Position numbers and translations under genes: made by a program
Part shown: positions 26,276 to 34,047 of the stretch, piece after piece
Position numbering within the stretch: the first letter of the stretch is position 1
Layout: every line of letters begins with the position of its first letter
The notes under the pieces: model-generated
Database searches by the model: none
Told to the model about the DNA's origin: nothing
The model's input: the letters and a program-made list of their open reading frames with translations, nothing else
DNA from: Actinophytocola xanthii
Lineage (GTDB): Bacteria; Actinomycetota; Actinomycetes; Mycobacteriales; Pseudonocardiaceae
Direction: 5' to 3'
Assembly: GCF_001921205.1 (NCBI RefSeq)
Contig: NZ_MSIE01000041.1
Coordinates: 1-58,047, forward strand
DNA length: 58,047 bases

Positions 26276-26686
26276 TCAGTGAGTTTGGAGCCCGACGGCG
26301 GCCCCCCGTCGCCGTCGGGCAGGTGGGGTGGCCGGCCTCGGCACGAGGTCGCCGAGGTGCTCGTCAGGGGTGGCGAGCATCATCGCGAGTACCTCGTTGG
26401 CCGGTCCGGCCTCGCGCCAGAACACGCGGCGGGGCGCCAGGACGTCCTCGTTCGCGGGCATGCGGCAGGCGAGGGCCTCGTCCTCGCCGTGAAGCTCGAC
26501 GACGTCGACCACGCTGTGGTGCGCGCGGATGCCGACGACCGCGACCACTTCGCCGTGCTCGTCACGCGGGTCGATGAACCGGAACCCGCGCGCGACCAGG
26601 GCACGCAGGAGGCTGTCGACGCTGGCTGCCGGTCCGGCCGAGACGGGCCGCGCGGACACCGCGGCAGGAGCTCCGCCGGGGGCCAT
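26276..26686 (-). CDS. hypothetical protein in XRE/DUF397 module
   Basis: A 136-residue soluble protein, start ATG 26686 overlapping the DUF397 stop by one base (TGATG). Its core (LLRALVARGFRFIDPRDEHG, EVVAVVGIRAHHSVVDVVEL, HGEDEALACRMPANEDVLAP) resembles a small alpha/beta fold; the C-terminus is basic and proline-rich. Not recognised. Position as third gene of an XRE-DUF397 operon suggests it belongs to the same regulatory or toxin-antitoxin-like module, but that is inference. Confidence 0.7.
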   Translation of the reverse strand: MAPGGAPAAVSARPVSAGPAASVDSLLRALVARGFRFIDPRDEHGEVVAVVGIRAHHSVVDVVELHGEDEALACRMPANEDVLAPRRVFWREAGPANEVLAMMLATPDEHLGDLVPRPATPPARRRRGAAVGLQTH

Positions 26687-26940
26687 CAGGCCTGCTCCCC
26701 GGCGAGACCCGCGCCTGCTCCGCCATCGGCACGCAGGCCGGCCAGGAAACCCGCGAGGCGCGTCCGCGGGTAGACCAGCACCGGCCCCCGCGGATCGCGT
26801 GAGTTGCGGATCGCGACCACGTCGCGAGCCGGCCAGCACAGCTCCACACAGTTGCCGACGGCTCCGCTGCGGCTGCTCTTGCGCCAGTCGGCCGCATCGA
26901 TCCGAGTCGCCGGCATCCCGTTGCGCACCTCGTCCGCCAT
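26686..26940 (-). CDS. DUF397 domain protein
   Basis: An 84-residue protein with the DUF397 core: ADWRKSSRSGAVGNCVELCW near the N-terminus, then VVAIRNSRDPRGPVLVYPRT. DUF397 proteins in actinomycetes sit next to DUF5753 XRE regulators and act with them in developmental or toxin-antitoxin-like control. ATG 26940 has GGGGAG nine bases upstream; a frame to 27102 runs through the TGCA array and is unlikely to be translated. It is followed, with overlap, by the hypothetical gene at 26276. Confidence 0.87.
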   Translation of the reverse strand: MADEVRNGMPATRIDAADWRKSSRSGAVGNCVELCWPARDVVAIRNSRDPRGPVLVYPRTRLAGFLAGLRADGGAGAGLAGEQA

Positions 26941-26974
26941 ATCGCCCATCTCCCCGATCACCACCCGCAGTGGG

Positions 26975-27050
26975 TGCATCTGCACGTGCAGTTGCAGTCC
27001 CCTGGACGATAACACTTGCGGTTGCAGTGGTAAATGCACGTGCATCTGCC
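26975..27050. promoter_or_regulatory. six-base-periodic TGCA array upstream of DUF397 gene
   Basis: TGCA occurs at 26975, 26981, 26987 and 26993, then TGCG at 27017, TGCA at 27023, 27035 and 27041 and TGCC at 27047, all in the same six-base phase even across the gap (26993 to 27017 is 24). It contains two TGCACGTGCA palindromes. It lies between the XRE gene and DUF397 gene; a multimeric operator is the simplest reading. Confidence 0.6.
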
Positions 27051-27141
27051 CAAGCGCAGACTTCGGCCACGAACTCCCTGGCGGGGCACAGGTCGAACTC
27101 ACCGCCCGGGAAACGGCCGGGCGGCTCTCAGTATCGGCTCG

Positions 27142-28047
27142 TCAGAGCCCGGCGCGCAGCTTCGAGAGGGTCTGCCGGGTCTGGTCCGGCGTCTCGGCGT
27201 CGACAGCGAGGCGGTCGATCACCCGGCCGTACAGCTCGATCTCGCTGGGTCGGTCGAGGTAGAGCGCACCGCCGAGGTGCTCCACGTACACCACGTCCGG
27301 CAGCGTGGGCTCGGCGAAGCGCAGCATGCTGAACGCGCCTTCGGCCGCGTACCCGCTCATGCCGTACGCCACCATCTGCAAGGTGATGTTCGGCTGCCGG
27401 GTCATCTCCAGCAGGTGCTCGATCTGGCGGCGCAGCACGGCCGGGCCGCCGATCGGGCGGTGCAGGACCGACTCGTCGATCACCGCCCACAGCCGGGGAG
27501 CGTTCTGCCGGGTGAGCACCTTCTGTCGCTGCAGGCGCAACCGCACCCGCCGCTCGGTCGGCTCGTCGATGTGCTCGGGCCGGCCGTGGCTCGCGACAGC
27601 TCGGATGTACTCCTCGGTCTGCAACAGGCCGGGCACGAACTGGAGCTCGTAGTTCTGGATGAGCGAGGCCGACTCCTCCAGGCCGACGAAGTCCTGGAAC
27701 CAGTCCGGCATCAGATCGGTGTACCGGTGCCACCAGCCCCGCTCGTTCGACATGCGCACCATGTCGAGGAACTGCGCCCGCTCGGTGGCGTCGTGCACCC
27801 CGTACATGGTCAGCAGGTCGGCGACGTCGCGCTCCTTGAAGCCGACGCGCCCAAGCTCCATCCGACTGATCTTCGAGTCCGAGCCGCGGATCGCGTAGCC
27901 GGCCTCCGCGCGCGAGATCTCCGCGGCCTCGCGCAGCCGCCGCAGCTGGGCGCCCAGCACGATACGTCGCGCGGTCGGCGCGCCGCTCAGCTCGCCACCA
28001 GCCTTGGCAGAGTCGTTCGAGTCACCGCGTAGCCCGTCCGCGGTCAT
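27142..28047 (-). CDS. XRE-family regulator with DUF5753 sensor domain
   Basis: About 301 residues. The HTH lies at about residues 28-80 (LGAQLRRLREAAEISRAEAG, GSDSKISRMELGRVGFKERD), followed by the DUF5753 domain, marked by FVGLEESASLIQNYELQFVP and GLLQTEEYIRAV, and later RRQIEHLLEMTRQPNITLQM. These regulators pair with DUF397 proteins encoded nearby, as here. ATG 28047 follows GGAGG with five-base spacing; ATG 28077 is the longer alternative. Its probable target is the TGCA array in front of the DUF397 gene. Confidence 0.92.
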   Translation of the reverse strand: MTADGLRGDSNDSAKAGGELSGAPTARRIVLGAQLRRLREAAEISRAEAGYAIRGSDSKISRMELGRVGFKERDVADLLTMYGVHDATERAQFLDMVRMSNERGWWHRYTDLMPDWFQDFVGLEESASLIQNYELQFVPGLLQTEEYIRAVASHGRPEHIDEPTERRVRLRLQRQKVLTRQNAPRLWAVIDESVLHRPIGGPAVLRRQIEHLLEMTRQPNITLQMVAYGMSGYAAEGAFSMLRFAEPTLPDVVYVEHLGGALYLDRPSEIELYGRVIDRLAVDAETPDQTRQTLSKLRAGL

Positions 28048-28122
28048 CTCCGCCTCCATCGTCGTCTTCGCAGTCACCGTCAGACAACTCAGAGTACGCG
28101 CATCGGGGCCGCACCGGGAGTA

Positions 28123-28178
28123 GCACCGCCGTTCTCCCGTGCGCCCGTACGGGCGACAACACGGGAGGACGGCGGTGC
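28123..28178 (-). terminator. large nested hairpin downstream of the S1 protease gene
   Basis: A 19-bp stem (GCACCGCCGTTCTCCCGTG with CACGGGAGGACGGCGGTGC, one mismatch) encloses the perfect 14-bp palindrome CGCCCGTACGGGCG. It starts six bases past the protease stop on the minus strand. No U-tract; probably a factor-assisted terminator or 3'-end stabiliser. Confidence 0.7.
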
Positions 28179-28183
28179 GTCGA

Positions 28184-29311
28184 TCAGGCCGTGACCAGGC
28201 CCAGGCCGTAGACGGCCAGGATCTCGTTCACCGGCTGATACCACGTCTCCCCACCGCTGGAGCAGTTGCCCCAGCCGCCGGACGTCACGCCCTGGGCCTG
28301 GTCACCGGTGATGAACGAGCCACCGGAGTCACCAGGCTGGGCGCAGACGCTCGTCTTGGTCATCTGGTGCACCGCCCCCTGGGCGTAGTTGACCGTCTCG
28401 TTCTTGGCGAGCACCCGACCGCAGTGCCATCGCGTGGTCGAGCCGGAGCGGCAGATCGAGGAGCCGACCGGGGCCTCGCCCGAGCCGCGCACCAACTGGT
28501 CGGGCACGGTGCCCCAGCCGAGCACGACCGGCGCCGTCCACCACCCGTTCCCGATCCGGACGAACGCGTAGTCGTTCCCAGGGAACGAGGAACCCGCGAA
28601 CGAGCCCATCGCGCTGCCGTCCCAGCCGGCGACCGACGCGCCGACGCCACCGCAGTGGCCGGCGGTGACGAAGCCGCCGTGCACGGAGAAGCCGATCGAG
28701 CAGCGCGTGTTGCCGTTGATGTAGAAGGGGTCGCCGCCGACGGTGCCGGCCGCGAACGGAACGGGCCGCTCGGCCGCCTCGACCACGGTCACGTCCTTCA
28801 CCAGGCCGAGGAAGGCCCGAACGGCACCCTTGTCCGCCGAGCCGGCGAGCACGGTGACGACGACGCCGCCCGAGCGCGGGTCGGCGTGCCAGCTCAGGAC
28901 CTCGCGCGGCGCCGCCGCCCGGTCCAGCCGTGCCTTGTCCGCGTCGAGTTCGGCCTGGGTGCGCTCCACGTCGGCGACCCGCGCCCCGGTGGCCAGCACC
29001 GCCCCGGCGTGGTCCCGGTCGACGAGCCCCACGACGAGCGAGCCGGACGCCGGATCGAACCAGGAACCGCCGAAGTCCTCACCGGCCGCGGCCTTCGCCG
29101 TCGGCTCGGTCCGGATCGCCGCCGACTCCTGCCGGACCCGCGCGGCGGCCTGCGCCTCGGTCAGCCCGAGGTCGCGGCTCATGGCCGCGACCAGTCCCGG
29201 TGAGACCTCCGGGGCCGCGGCCGCGGTCGTCGTCGCGATCGGTGTCGCGGTCAGGCCCAGTGCGACGAGCGCGCACGCGCCCATCGCCCCGAGCAGTCGT
29301 GCTCGTGTCAT
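28184..29311 (-). CDS. secreted streptogrisin-like S1 serine protease
   Basis: A 375-residue pre-pro-protease. Signal peptide (MTRARLLGAMGACALVALGL), then a propeptide of about 150 residues with the alpha-lytic-protease type fold (VVTVLAGSADKGAVRAFL), then the chymotrypsin-like catalytic domain. Catalytic triad: His in GFVTAGHCGG, Asp in NDYAFV, Ser in QPGDSGGSFI. Two disulfide-forming cysteine pairs are likely (NTRCSIGF with GHCG; ICRSG with WHCG). ATG 29311 is chosen because the signal peptide begins there. Expected to be autoprocessed outside the cell and to degrade protein. A monocistronic unit by its terminator. Confidence 0.94.
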   Translation of the reverse strand: MTRARLLGAMGACALVALGLTATPIATTTAAAAPEVSPGLVAAMSRDLGLTEAQAAARVRQESAAIRTEPTAKAAAGEDFGGSWFDPASGSLVVGLVDRDHAGAVLATGARVADVERTQAELDADKARLDRAAAPREVLSWHADPRSGGVVVTVLAGSADKGAVRAFLGLVKDVTVVEAAERPVPFAAGTVGGDPFYINGNTRCSIGFSVHGGFVTAGHCGGVGASVAGWDGSAMGSFAGSSFPGNDYAFVRIGNGWWTAPVVLGWGTVPDQLVRGSGEAPVGSSICRSGSTTRWHCGRVLAKNETVNYAQGAVHQMTKTSVCAQPGDSGGSFITGDQAQGVTSGGWGNCSSGGETWYQPVNEILAVYGLGLVTA

Positions 29312-29444
29312 GTCTGCCCTCACTTGCCTCGCAGGGGAGCCGGACCGAAGTCCGGCGGAGACCGTGAGAGCGCTCTCATCCCTACGGTGGCGTGGACTCG
29401 TGTCCGTCGTCAAGGTCTAGACCAAATTCGGCGGCGGGAGACGC

Positions 29445-30114
29445 TCATTCGACGGATCGACCCGGCCGGACGACCCCGTTCTCGTAGGCGAACACGATCA
29501 GCTGGGCTCGGTCGCGCAGGCCGAGCTTGGCCAGGAGGTGGCCGACGTGCACCTTCACCGTGCCCGCGGACACCGAGAGCCGCTGCGCGATCTCGCCGTT
29601 GGAGCTGCCGCGCGCCAGCTCGACGAGAACCTCCCGCTCCCGGCGGGTCAGCGTGTCCAGCCTCGGGTCGGTGCGCGGCGGCCGGTCCGGCAGGTACGAG
29701 GCGAACCGCTCGATCAGCCGGCGGGTCGCCGTCGGGGCCACCACCGCCTCGCCCGCCGCCACCACCCGGATGCCGTTGGTCAGATCCGCCGGCAGCGCGT
29801 CCTTGGTGAGAAATCCCGAGGCCCCCGAGCGCAGTTGCGGCGAACACGTACTCGTCGAGGTCGAACGTGGTCAGGATGAGCACGCGCGCCGCCGCTCCCG
29901 AGCCGACGATGCGGCGGGTGGCCTCGATCCCGTCCATCCTCGGCATCCGCACGTCCATCAGTACGACGTCGGGTCGCAGCGCTTCCGTCCTGGCGACCGC
30001 CTCCGCCCCGTCCCCGGCTTCCCCCAGTACCTCGAGGTCGGGTTGGCCGTCGAGTACCGCGCGGAAACCGAGCCGGACCAGCGGTTGGTCGTCGACCAGC
30101 AGGACGCGGATCAC
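29445..30114 (-). pseudogene. NarL/FixJ-type response regulator with a one-base frameshift
   Basis: The receiver domain starts at GTG 30114 ([20 protein letters not shown]), with phosphoacceptor Asp54 in [12 protein letters not shown]. After DEYVFAA the frame breaks: an extra base at about 29835 (one of two T's on the plus strand) must be removed to restore [18 protein letters not shown], which includes the conserved receiver Lys. The second part encodes a full LuxR HTH (LTRREREVLVELARGSSNGE, IAQRLSVSAGTVKVHVGHLL). Without correction the protein is truncated in DNA-binding function. It overlaps the kinase gene by four bases (GTGA). Could be a real null mutation or a sequencing error; both halves are otherwise intact. 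Confidence 0.85.
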
Positions 30115-31319
30115 GGCGGGTCCCCGGGACCGCCCGTGAACCGGACCCGAACGCGCCAGCCCTGATCGGCGGGACCCGTCTCGACCGTCCCGCCGTAGGC
30201 GGCGGCGCGCTCGGCGATGCCGACGAGCCCGTTGCCGCCGGAGGACGTGGCTGGAGCCGGTCGGTCCCCGCCGTCGTCGACGACCTCCAGCTCGAGACCC
30301 TCCGCGGTGGACCGCAGTCGCACCTCGGCCCGGGCGTTCGGGCCGGCGTGCTTGAGGATGTTCGTCAGCGCCTCCTGGACCACCCGGTAGACGGCGAGGC
30401 CGAGGCCCGACCCGCGCACCCCGACCGGCCCCTCCCGGGTGAACGCCACCCGCAGTCCCGCGGCCCGCACCTGACCCACCAGCTCGTCGAGGTCGGCGAG
30501 GCCCGGCTGGGGGGCCAGGTCGACCTCCCGCGCCTGGTCCCCGGTCCACGCGCCGCCGTCCCGCAACAGCCCGACGAGCCGCCGCATGTCACCCAGCGCC
30601 GCCCGGCCGGCCGCCGACGCCTGGTCCACCATCTCGACGGTCCGGCGCGGGTCGTTCCAGGCGGTGTGCGCGGCTCCCTCGGTCAGGGCGACCATGACCG
30701 CCAGGTTGTGCGCCACGATGTCGTGCACCTCCCTGGCGATCTGTGCGCGTTCGGCGGCGACGGTCGTCATCGCCCGGTGGTCGAGCTCCGCGCGCAGGCG
30801 GCGGTCGCGTTCGTCGAGATAGGCCAGCCTCTGCCGGACGAGTATCCCGGTCACCGCGATGGCCGTCGCCAGCGAACCAATCCCGATCAGCGTCGCCGGC
30901 GCCGGACGGTCGCGCAGCCACCCCAGGCCGACGACGAGCACGAACGCCACCGCCACGGGCAGCAGCCGCACGGGCGGGAGGTACCGCGCGACCGCGTAGA
31001 GCGCGCACAGCGGCACGGACACCAGGAAGACGCCGGTCACTCCACTGAGGACCGACGCGACGGACAGGCAGAGCACCAGCCAGAACACGCCGTCGGGGGA
31101 ACGCCGCCGCCAGACCAGCGGAACGTGCACGACGACGAACCAGAGCCAGCCCGCGCCGGTCACACCGGTGCCCGGCTCGAGCACACCCGGCGCCGAGTGC
31201 CCGCCCACGGTCGCCGGCAGCGCCACCGCGGCGGCCAGGACCGCGAGCCCGCCGTCCACCAGTTGTGGACGGCGGGCCAGCAGCCGTTCCAGGGCCGCTC
31301 GCCGGGCCTGGTCAGGCAT
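30111..31319 (-). CDS. NarL-type sensor histidine kinase
   Basis: A 402-residue membrane kinase: about four to six transmembrane helices in the first 160 residues, a short helical linker, the HisKA_3 dimerisation domain with phospho-acceptor His199 ([20 protein letters not shown]), and a HATPase_c domain ([14 protein letters not shown]-box; [18 protein letters not shown]-box). No extracytoplasmic sensor domain is evident, so it may sense a membrane signal or the exporter. ATG 31319 overlaps the permease stop by eight bases. Its partner is the frameshifted regulator downstream. Confidence 0.92.
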   Translation of the reverse strand: MPDQARRAALERLLARRPQLVDGGLAVLAAAVALPATVGGHSAPGVLEPGTGVTGAGWLWFVVVHVPLVWRRRSPDGVFWLVLCLSVASVLSGVTGVFLVSVPLCALYAVARYLPPVRLLPVAVAFVLVVGLGWLRDRPAPATLIGIGSLATAIAVTGILVRQRLAYLDERDRRLRAELDHRAMTTVAAERAQIAREVHDIVAHNLAVMVALTEGAAHTAWNDPRRTVEMVDQASAAGRAALGDMRRLVGLLRDGGAWTGDQAREVDLAPQPGLADLDELVGQVRAAGLRVAFTREGPVGVRGSGLGLAVYRVVQEALTNILKHAGPNARAEVRLRSTAEGLELEVVDDGGDRPAPATSSGGNGLVGIAERAAAYGGTVETGPADQGWRVRVRFTGGPGDPP

Positions 31320-32076
31320 CGCGTCTCCACAGGGACCACGCCCCGCCGGCCAGCAGGAGGACGACCCAGGCCGCGACCACGCCCGCACCGGCGTCCGGGT
31401 CCAGGACCGGCGAGGTGCCGCTCAGGTCGAACAGCGACTGCAGGGCGAACGTCGGCAGGAACGGCAGCGCGTCGTCCTGCACGGACGCGGGCAGCACCCC
31501 GAGCAGTACCTGCGGCACGAGCACGAGGCCCACGACGAACGTCACGATCGCCGCCGCGGTGCCGCGCACGACGGTGCCGATGGCCAGCCCCAGCAGGCCC
31601 GCCGCCACCGTCGCACCGGCCGCGCCGACGAGCGCCCGCAGAACGCCCGGGTCGCCGAGCGAGACCCGGGCCGAGGAGCCGACGAAGGCCTGGTTGGCCA
31701 GGAACGAGCCGAGTTGGGCGGCGAGCATCGTCGGCGCCGTGACGGTGACCAGCACGACGGCCTTGGCCCAGAGCACCGGCAGCCGGCGCGGCACGGCGAC
31801 CAGCGTCGCGCGAACGAGGCCGGAGTGGTACTCACCGCTCATCGCCAGCACGCCGAAGACGCCGATCGCGAGGGCGAACGCCAGGAAGCCGCCGCCGACC
31901 GCCTCGCTGACCGTCGGCGGGTCGACCCGTCCGCGGTTGTTGAGCCCGATGACCGCGGACAGCCCGACGAACAGGATCGGTACGCCGCCGAGCACCACCC
32001 AGCTCGACCGCAGCGACAGCAGCTTGGTCCACTCGAACCGCAGCACGCTGCCGAAGCTCAGCCGGTACTCGCTCAT
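31312..32076 (-). CDS. ABC transporter permease
   Basis: A 254-residue protein with six hydrophobic segments (SWVVLGGVPILFVGLSAVIG; LAFALAIGVFGVLAMSGEYH; and later ones), of the ABC-2-like permease class associated with bacitracin/lantibiotic-type exporters. The EYHSGLVRATLVAVPRRLPV loop resembles the permease coupling region. It overlaps the ATPase stop by four bases and the kinase start by eight, giving an ATPase-permease-kinase-regulator operon, an arrangement common for antimicrobial-peptide resistance modules. Substrate unknown. Confidence 0.88.
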   Translation of the reverse strand: MSEYRLSFGSVLRFEWTKLLSLRSSWVVLGGVPILFVGLSAVIGLNNRGRVDPPTVSEAVGGGFLAFALAIGVFGVLAMSGEYHSGLVRATLVAVPRRLPVLWAKAVVLVTVTAPTMLAAQLGSFLANQAFVGSSARVSLGDPGVLRALVGAAGATVAAGLLGLAIGTVVRGTAAAIVTFVVGLVLVPQVLLGVLPASVQDDALPFLPTFALQSLFDLSGTSPVLDPDAGAGVVAAWVVLLLAGGAWSLWRRDA

Positions 32077-32987
32077 CTACCCGCCTCCGTTCCAGAGAAC
32101 TCCACCGCGTCCCGCGTGATGTCCATGTACGCCTCCTCGAGCGAGGCACGCCGCGGTGTCAGCTCGCGCAGCGACAGCCCGTGCCCCACGACCACCGAGC
32201 TGATCTCCTCCGCCGCCATCCCGCCCACGACCATCGCGCCCGGCTCCTCGCCGACGACGGTCGCGCCGCGGCCGGCCAGCAGCTCGCGCAGCCGTTCCGG
32301 CTGGTTCGACCGCACCAGGACGTGGTCGCCACCGGCGCGGGAGGTCAGCTCCTCGACCGAGGTGTCGGCCACCAAACGGCCCCGGCCGATGATCACCAAC
32401 TGCTGGGCGGTCAGCGCCATCTCGCTCATCAGATGGCTGGACACCAGAACGGTGCGACCGGCGGCGGCCAGACCGGTCAGCAGGGTTCGCAGCCACAGCA
32501 CGCCGTCCGGGTCCAGGCCGTTGGTCGGCTCGTCCAGGATCAGCACACCGGGGTCTCCCAACAGCGCCGTCGCGATGCCCAGCCGCTGGCGCATGCCCAG
32601 GGAGAAGCCGCCGGTCGACCGCCCGGCTACCGGCTGCAGGCCGGTGACCCCGAGCACCTCCTCCACCCGGGACCTCGGCAGGCGGTGGCTGCGGGCGAAC
32701 GCGAGCAGGTGCGCCGCGGCCGTGCGGCCCCGCTGCAGGGGCGGCAGGTCCAGCACGACCCCGACCTGGCGCAGCGGGTCGGGGAGGTCGGCATAGCGGC
32801 GACCGTTGATCCGCGCCGTGCCCGCCGTGGCCCTGGCGAGCCCCACGACCACCCGCATCGTCGTCGACTTGCCCGACCCGTTCGGGCCGAGGAAGCCGGT
32901 GACCCGGCCGGGAACGACGTCGAAGGACAGGCCGTCGACAGCCGTCTTCCCGCGGTATCTCTTCGTGAGTGCCCTTATCTCGATCAT
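32073..32987 (-). CDS. ABC transporter ATPase
   Basis: A 304-residue ATPase: Walker A GPNGSGKSTTMR (near residue 37), signature FSLGMRQRLGIA, Walker B VLILDEPTNGLDPDG, H-loop VSSHLM, and a C-terminal extension of about 80 residues typical of bacitracin-type export ATPases (RASLEEAYMDITRDAVEFSG). First gene of the operon; ATG 32987. It works with the permease at 31312. The upstream 95 bases to the divergent metallo-beta-lactamase gene hold its promoter; no operator is recognisable. Confidence 0.93.
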   Translation of the reverse strand: MIEIRALTKRYRGKTAVDGLSFDVVPGRVTGFLGPNGSGKSTTMRVVVGLARATAGTARINGRRYADLPDPLRQVGVVLDLPPLQRGRTAAAHLLAFARSHRLPRSRVEEVLGVTGLQPVAGRSTGGFSLGMRQRLGIATALLGDPGVLILDEPTNGLDPDGVLWLRTLLTGLAAAGRTVLVSSHLMSEMALTAQQLVIIGRGRLVADTSVEELTSRAGGDHVLVRSNQPERLRELLAGRGATVVGEEPGAMVVGGMAAEEISSVVVGHGLSLRELTPRRASLEEAYMDITRDAVEFSGTEAGR

Positions 32988-33082
32988 GCCTGTCGACGCT
33001 ACGGAGCACCGGCCGGCGCCGCGTCTGCCGCGAGACCGGTTTCCGGGCCCGAGTCCTCTGCCTCAGGTCATACGATTGCCGG

Positions 33083-34024
33083 ATGAGCAGCTCCGCGCAC
33101 GAGGTGGACAGCCCCGCCCCGCCCCGCGTCGAGGAGGTGGGTGAGGGCGTGTTCGCCTACGTGCAACCGGACGGCACGTGGTTCATCAACAACACCGGCT
33201 TCCTCGTCGGCCGGCGCGGGGTGGTGAGCGTCGACTCCTGCTCGACGGTCCGCCGGACCCGCGCCTACCTCGACGCGATCGGCCGGGTCACCCCGCAGCC
33301 GGTGCGCACCCTGGTCAACACCCACCACCACGGCGACCACACCTTCGGCAACTTCCTGTTCTCCGGCGCGACGGTCGTCGGGCACGAGGAGACCAGGACC
33401 AACGTGCTGCGGTGGGGCCAGCCGATCGACGCGCCGATCTGGAACGAGGTCGACTGGGGCGACATCGAGCTCGAGCCCCCGTTCCTCACCTACACCGAGG
33501 GCGTGACGGTCTGGGTCGACGACCTGCGCTGCGAGGTACGACATACCGGAACGCCGGGGCACACCACGAACGACTCGATCGTCTGGGTGCCCGACCGCAA
33601 GGTGCTGTTCTGCGGCGACCTGCTGTTCAACGGTGGCACGCCGTTCCTGCTGCAGGGCTCGGTCACCGGCGCGATCCAGGTGCTCACCGAGGTGCTCGAG
33701 CCGCTTGGCGCGGAGACGATCGTGCCCGGCCACGGCCCGGTCGCGGGGCCCGAGCTGATCCAGGACGTGCTCGGCTACCTGCGCTTCGTCGACGAGACGG
33801 CCCGCTCGGCACACGCCGCGGGCCTGTCGCCGCTCGAGGCCGCCCGCGAGACAGACCTCGGCGAGTACGCGCACCTGACCGACCCGGAGCGCCTCGTCGG
33901 CAACCTGCATCGCGCCTTCGCGGAGCTGTCCGGCGCACCCCGCGGCGCCCCGGTCGACGCCGTCGCCGCCCTTACCGACATGGTCGCCTTCAACGGCGGA
34001 CGCCCGCTGACCTGCCTCGCCTGA
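33083..34024 (+). CDS. metallo-beta-lactamase-fold hydrolase
   Basis: A 313-residue MBL-fold protein. Zn-binding motif THHHGDHT gives HxHxDH (His81, His83, Asp85, His86), with a third-ligand histidine in HTGTPGHTTNDS, bridging Asp in VLFCGDLLF and final His in IVPGHGPV. The order and spacing are those of an active dinuclear hydrolase. Family members hydrolyse thioesters, lactones or cyclic nucleotides; no substrate is indicated. ATG 33083 (MSSSAHEVD) is preferred because upstream sequence is not conserved-looking. The helicase gene follows 23 bases later, so co-transcription is possible. Confidence 0.9.
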   Translation: MSSSAHEVDSPAPPRVEEVGEGVFAYVQPDGTWFINNTGFLVGRRGVVSVDSCSTVRRTRAYLDAIGRVTPQPVRTLVNTHHHGDHTFGNFLFSGATVVGHEETRTNVLRWGQPIDAPIWNEVDWGDIELEPPFLTYTEGVTVWVDDLRCEVRHTGTPGHTTNDSIVWVPDRKVLFCGDLLFNGGTPFLLQGSVTGAIQVLTEVLEPLGAETIVPGHGPVAGPELIQDVLGYLRFVDETARSAHAAGLSPLEAARETDLGEYAHLTDPERLVGNLHRAFAELSGAPRGAPVDAVAALTDMVAFNGGRPLTCLA

Positions 34025-34047
34025 CACCGGGCCGGTAGCGTGGGAGC

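Noticed and set aside
25752-27050. Tandem 12-bp repeats and TGCA array as a CRISPR
   Set aside because: Units are too short, there are no spacers of constant length, and no cas genes are present.
26941-27102. Extended N-terminus of the DUF397 protein through the TGCA array
   Set aside because: The extension gives a repetitive H-V-H-L/L-Q-L-H peptide, unlike DUF397 proteins, and a good ribosome site precedes ATG 26940.
31312-32987. Whole ABC-kinase module as a BceAB-type bacitracin system
   Set aside because: The permease is about 250 residues without the large extracellular domain of BceB, so only a general exporter call is justified.
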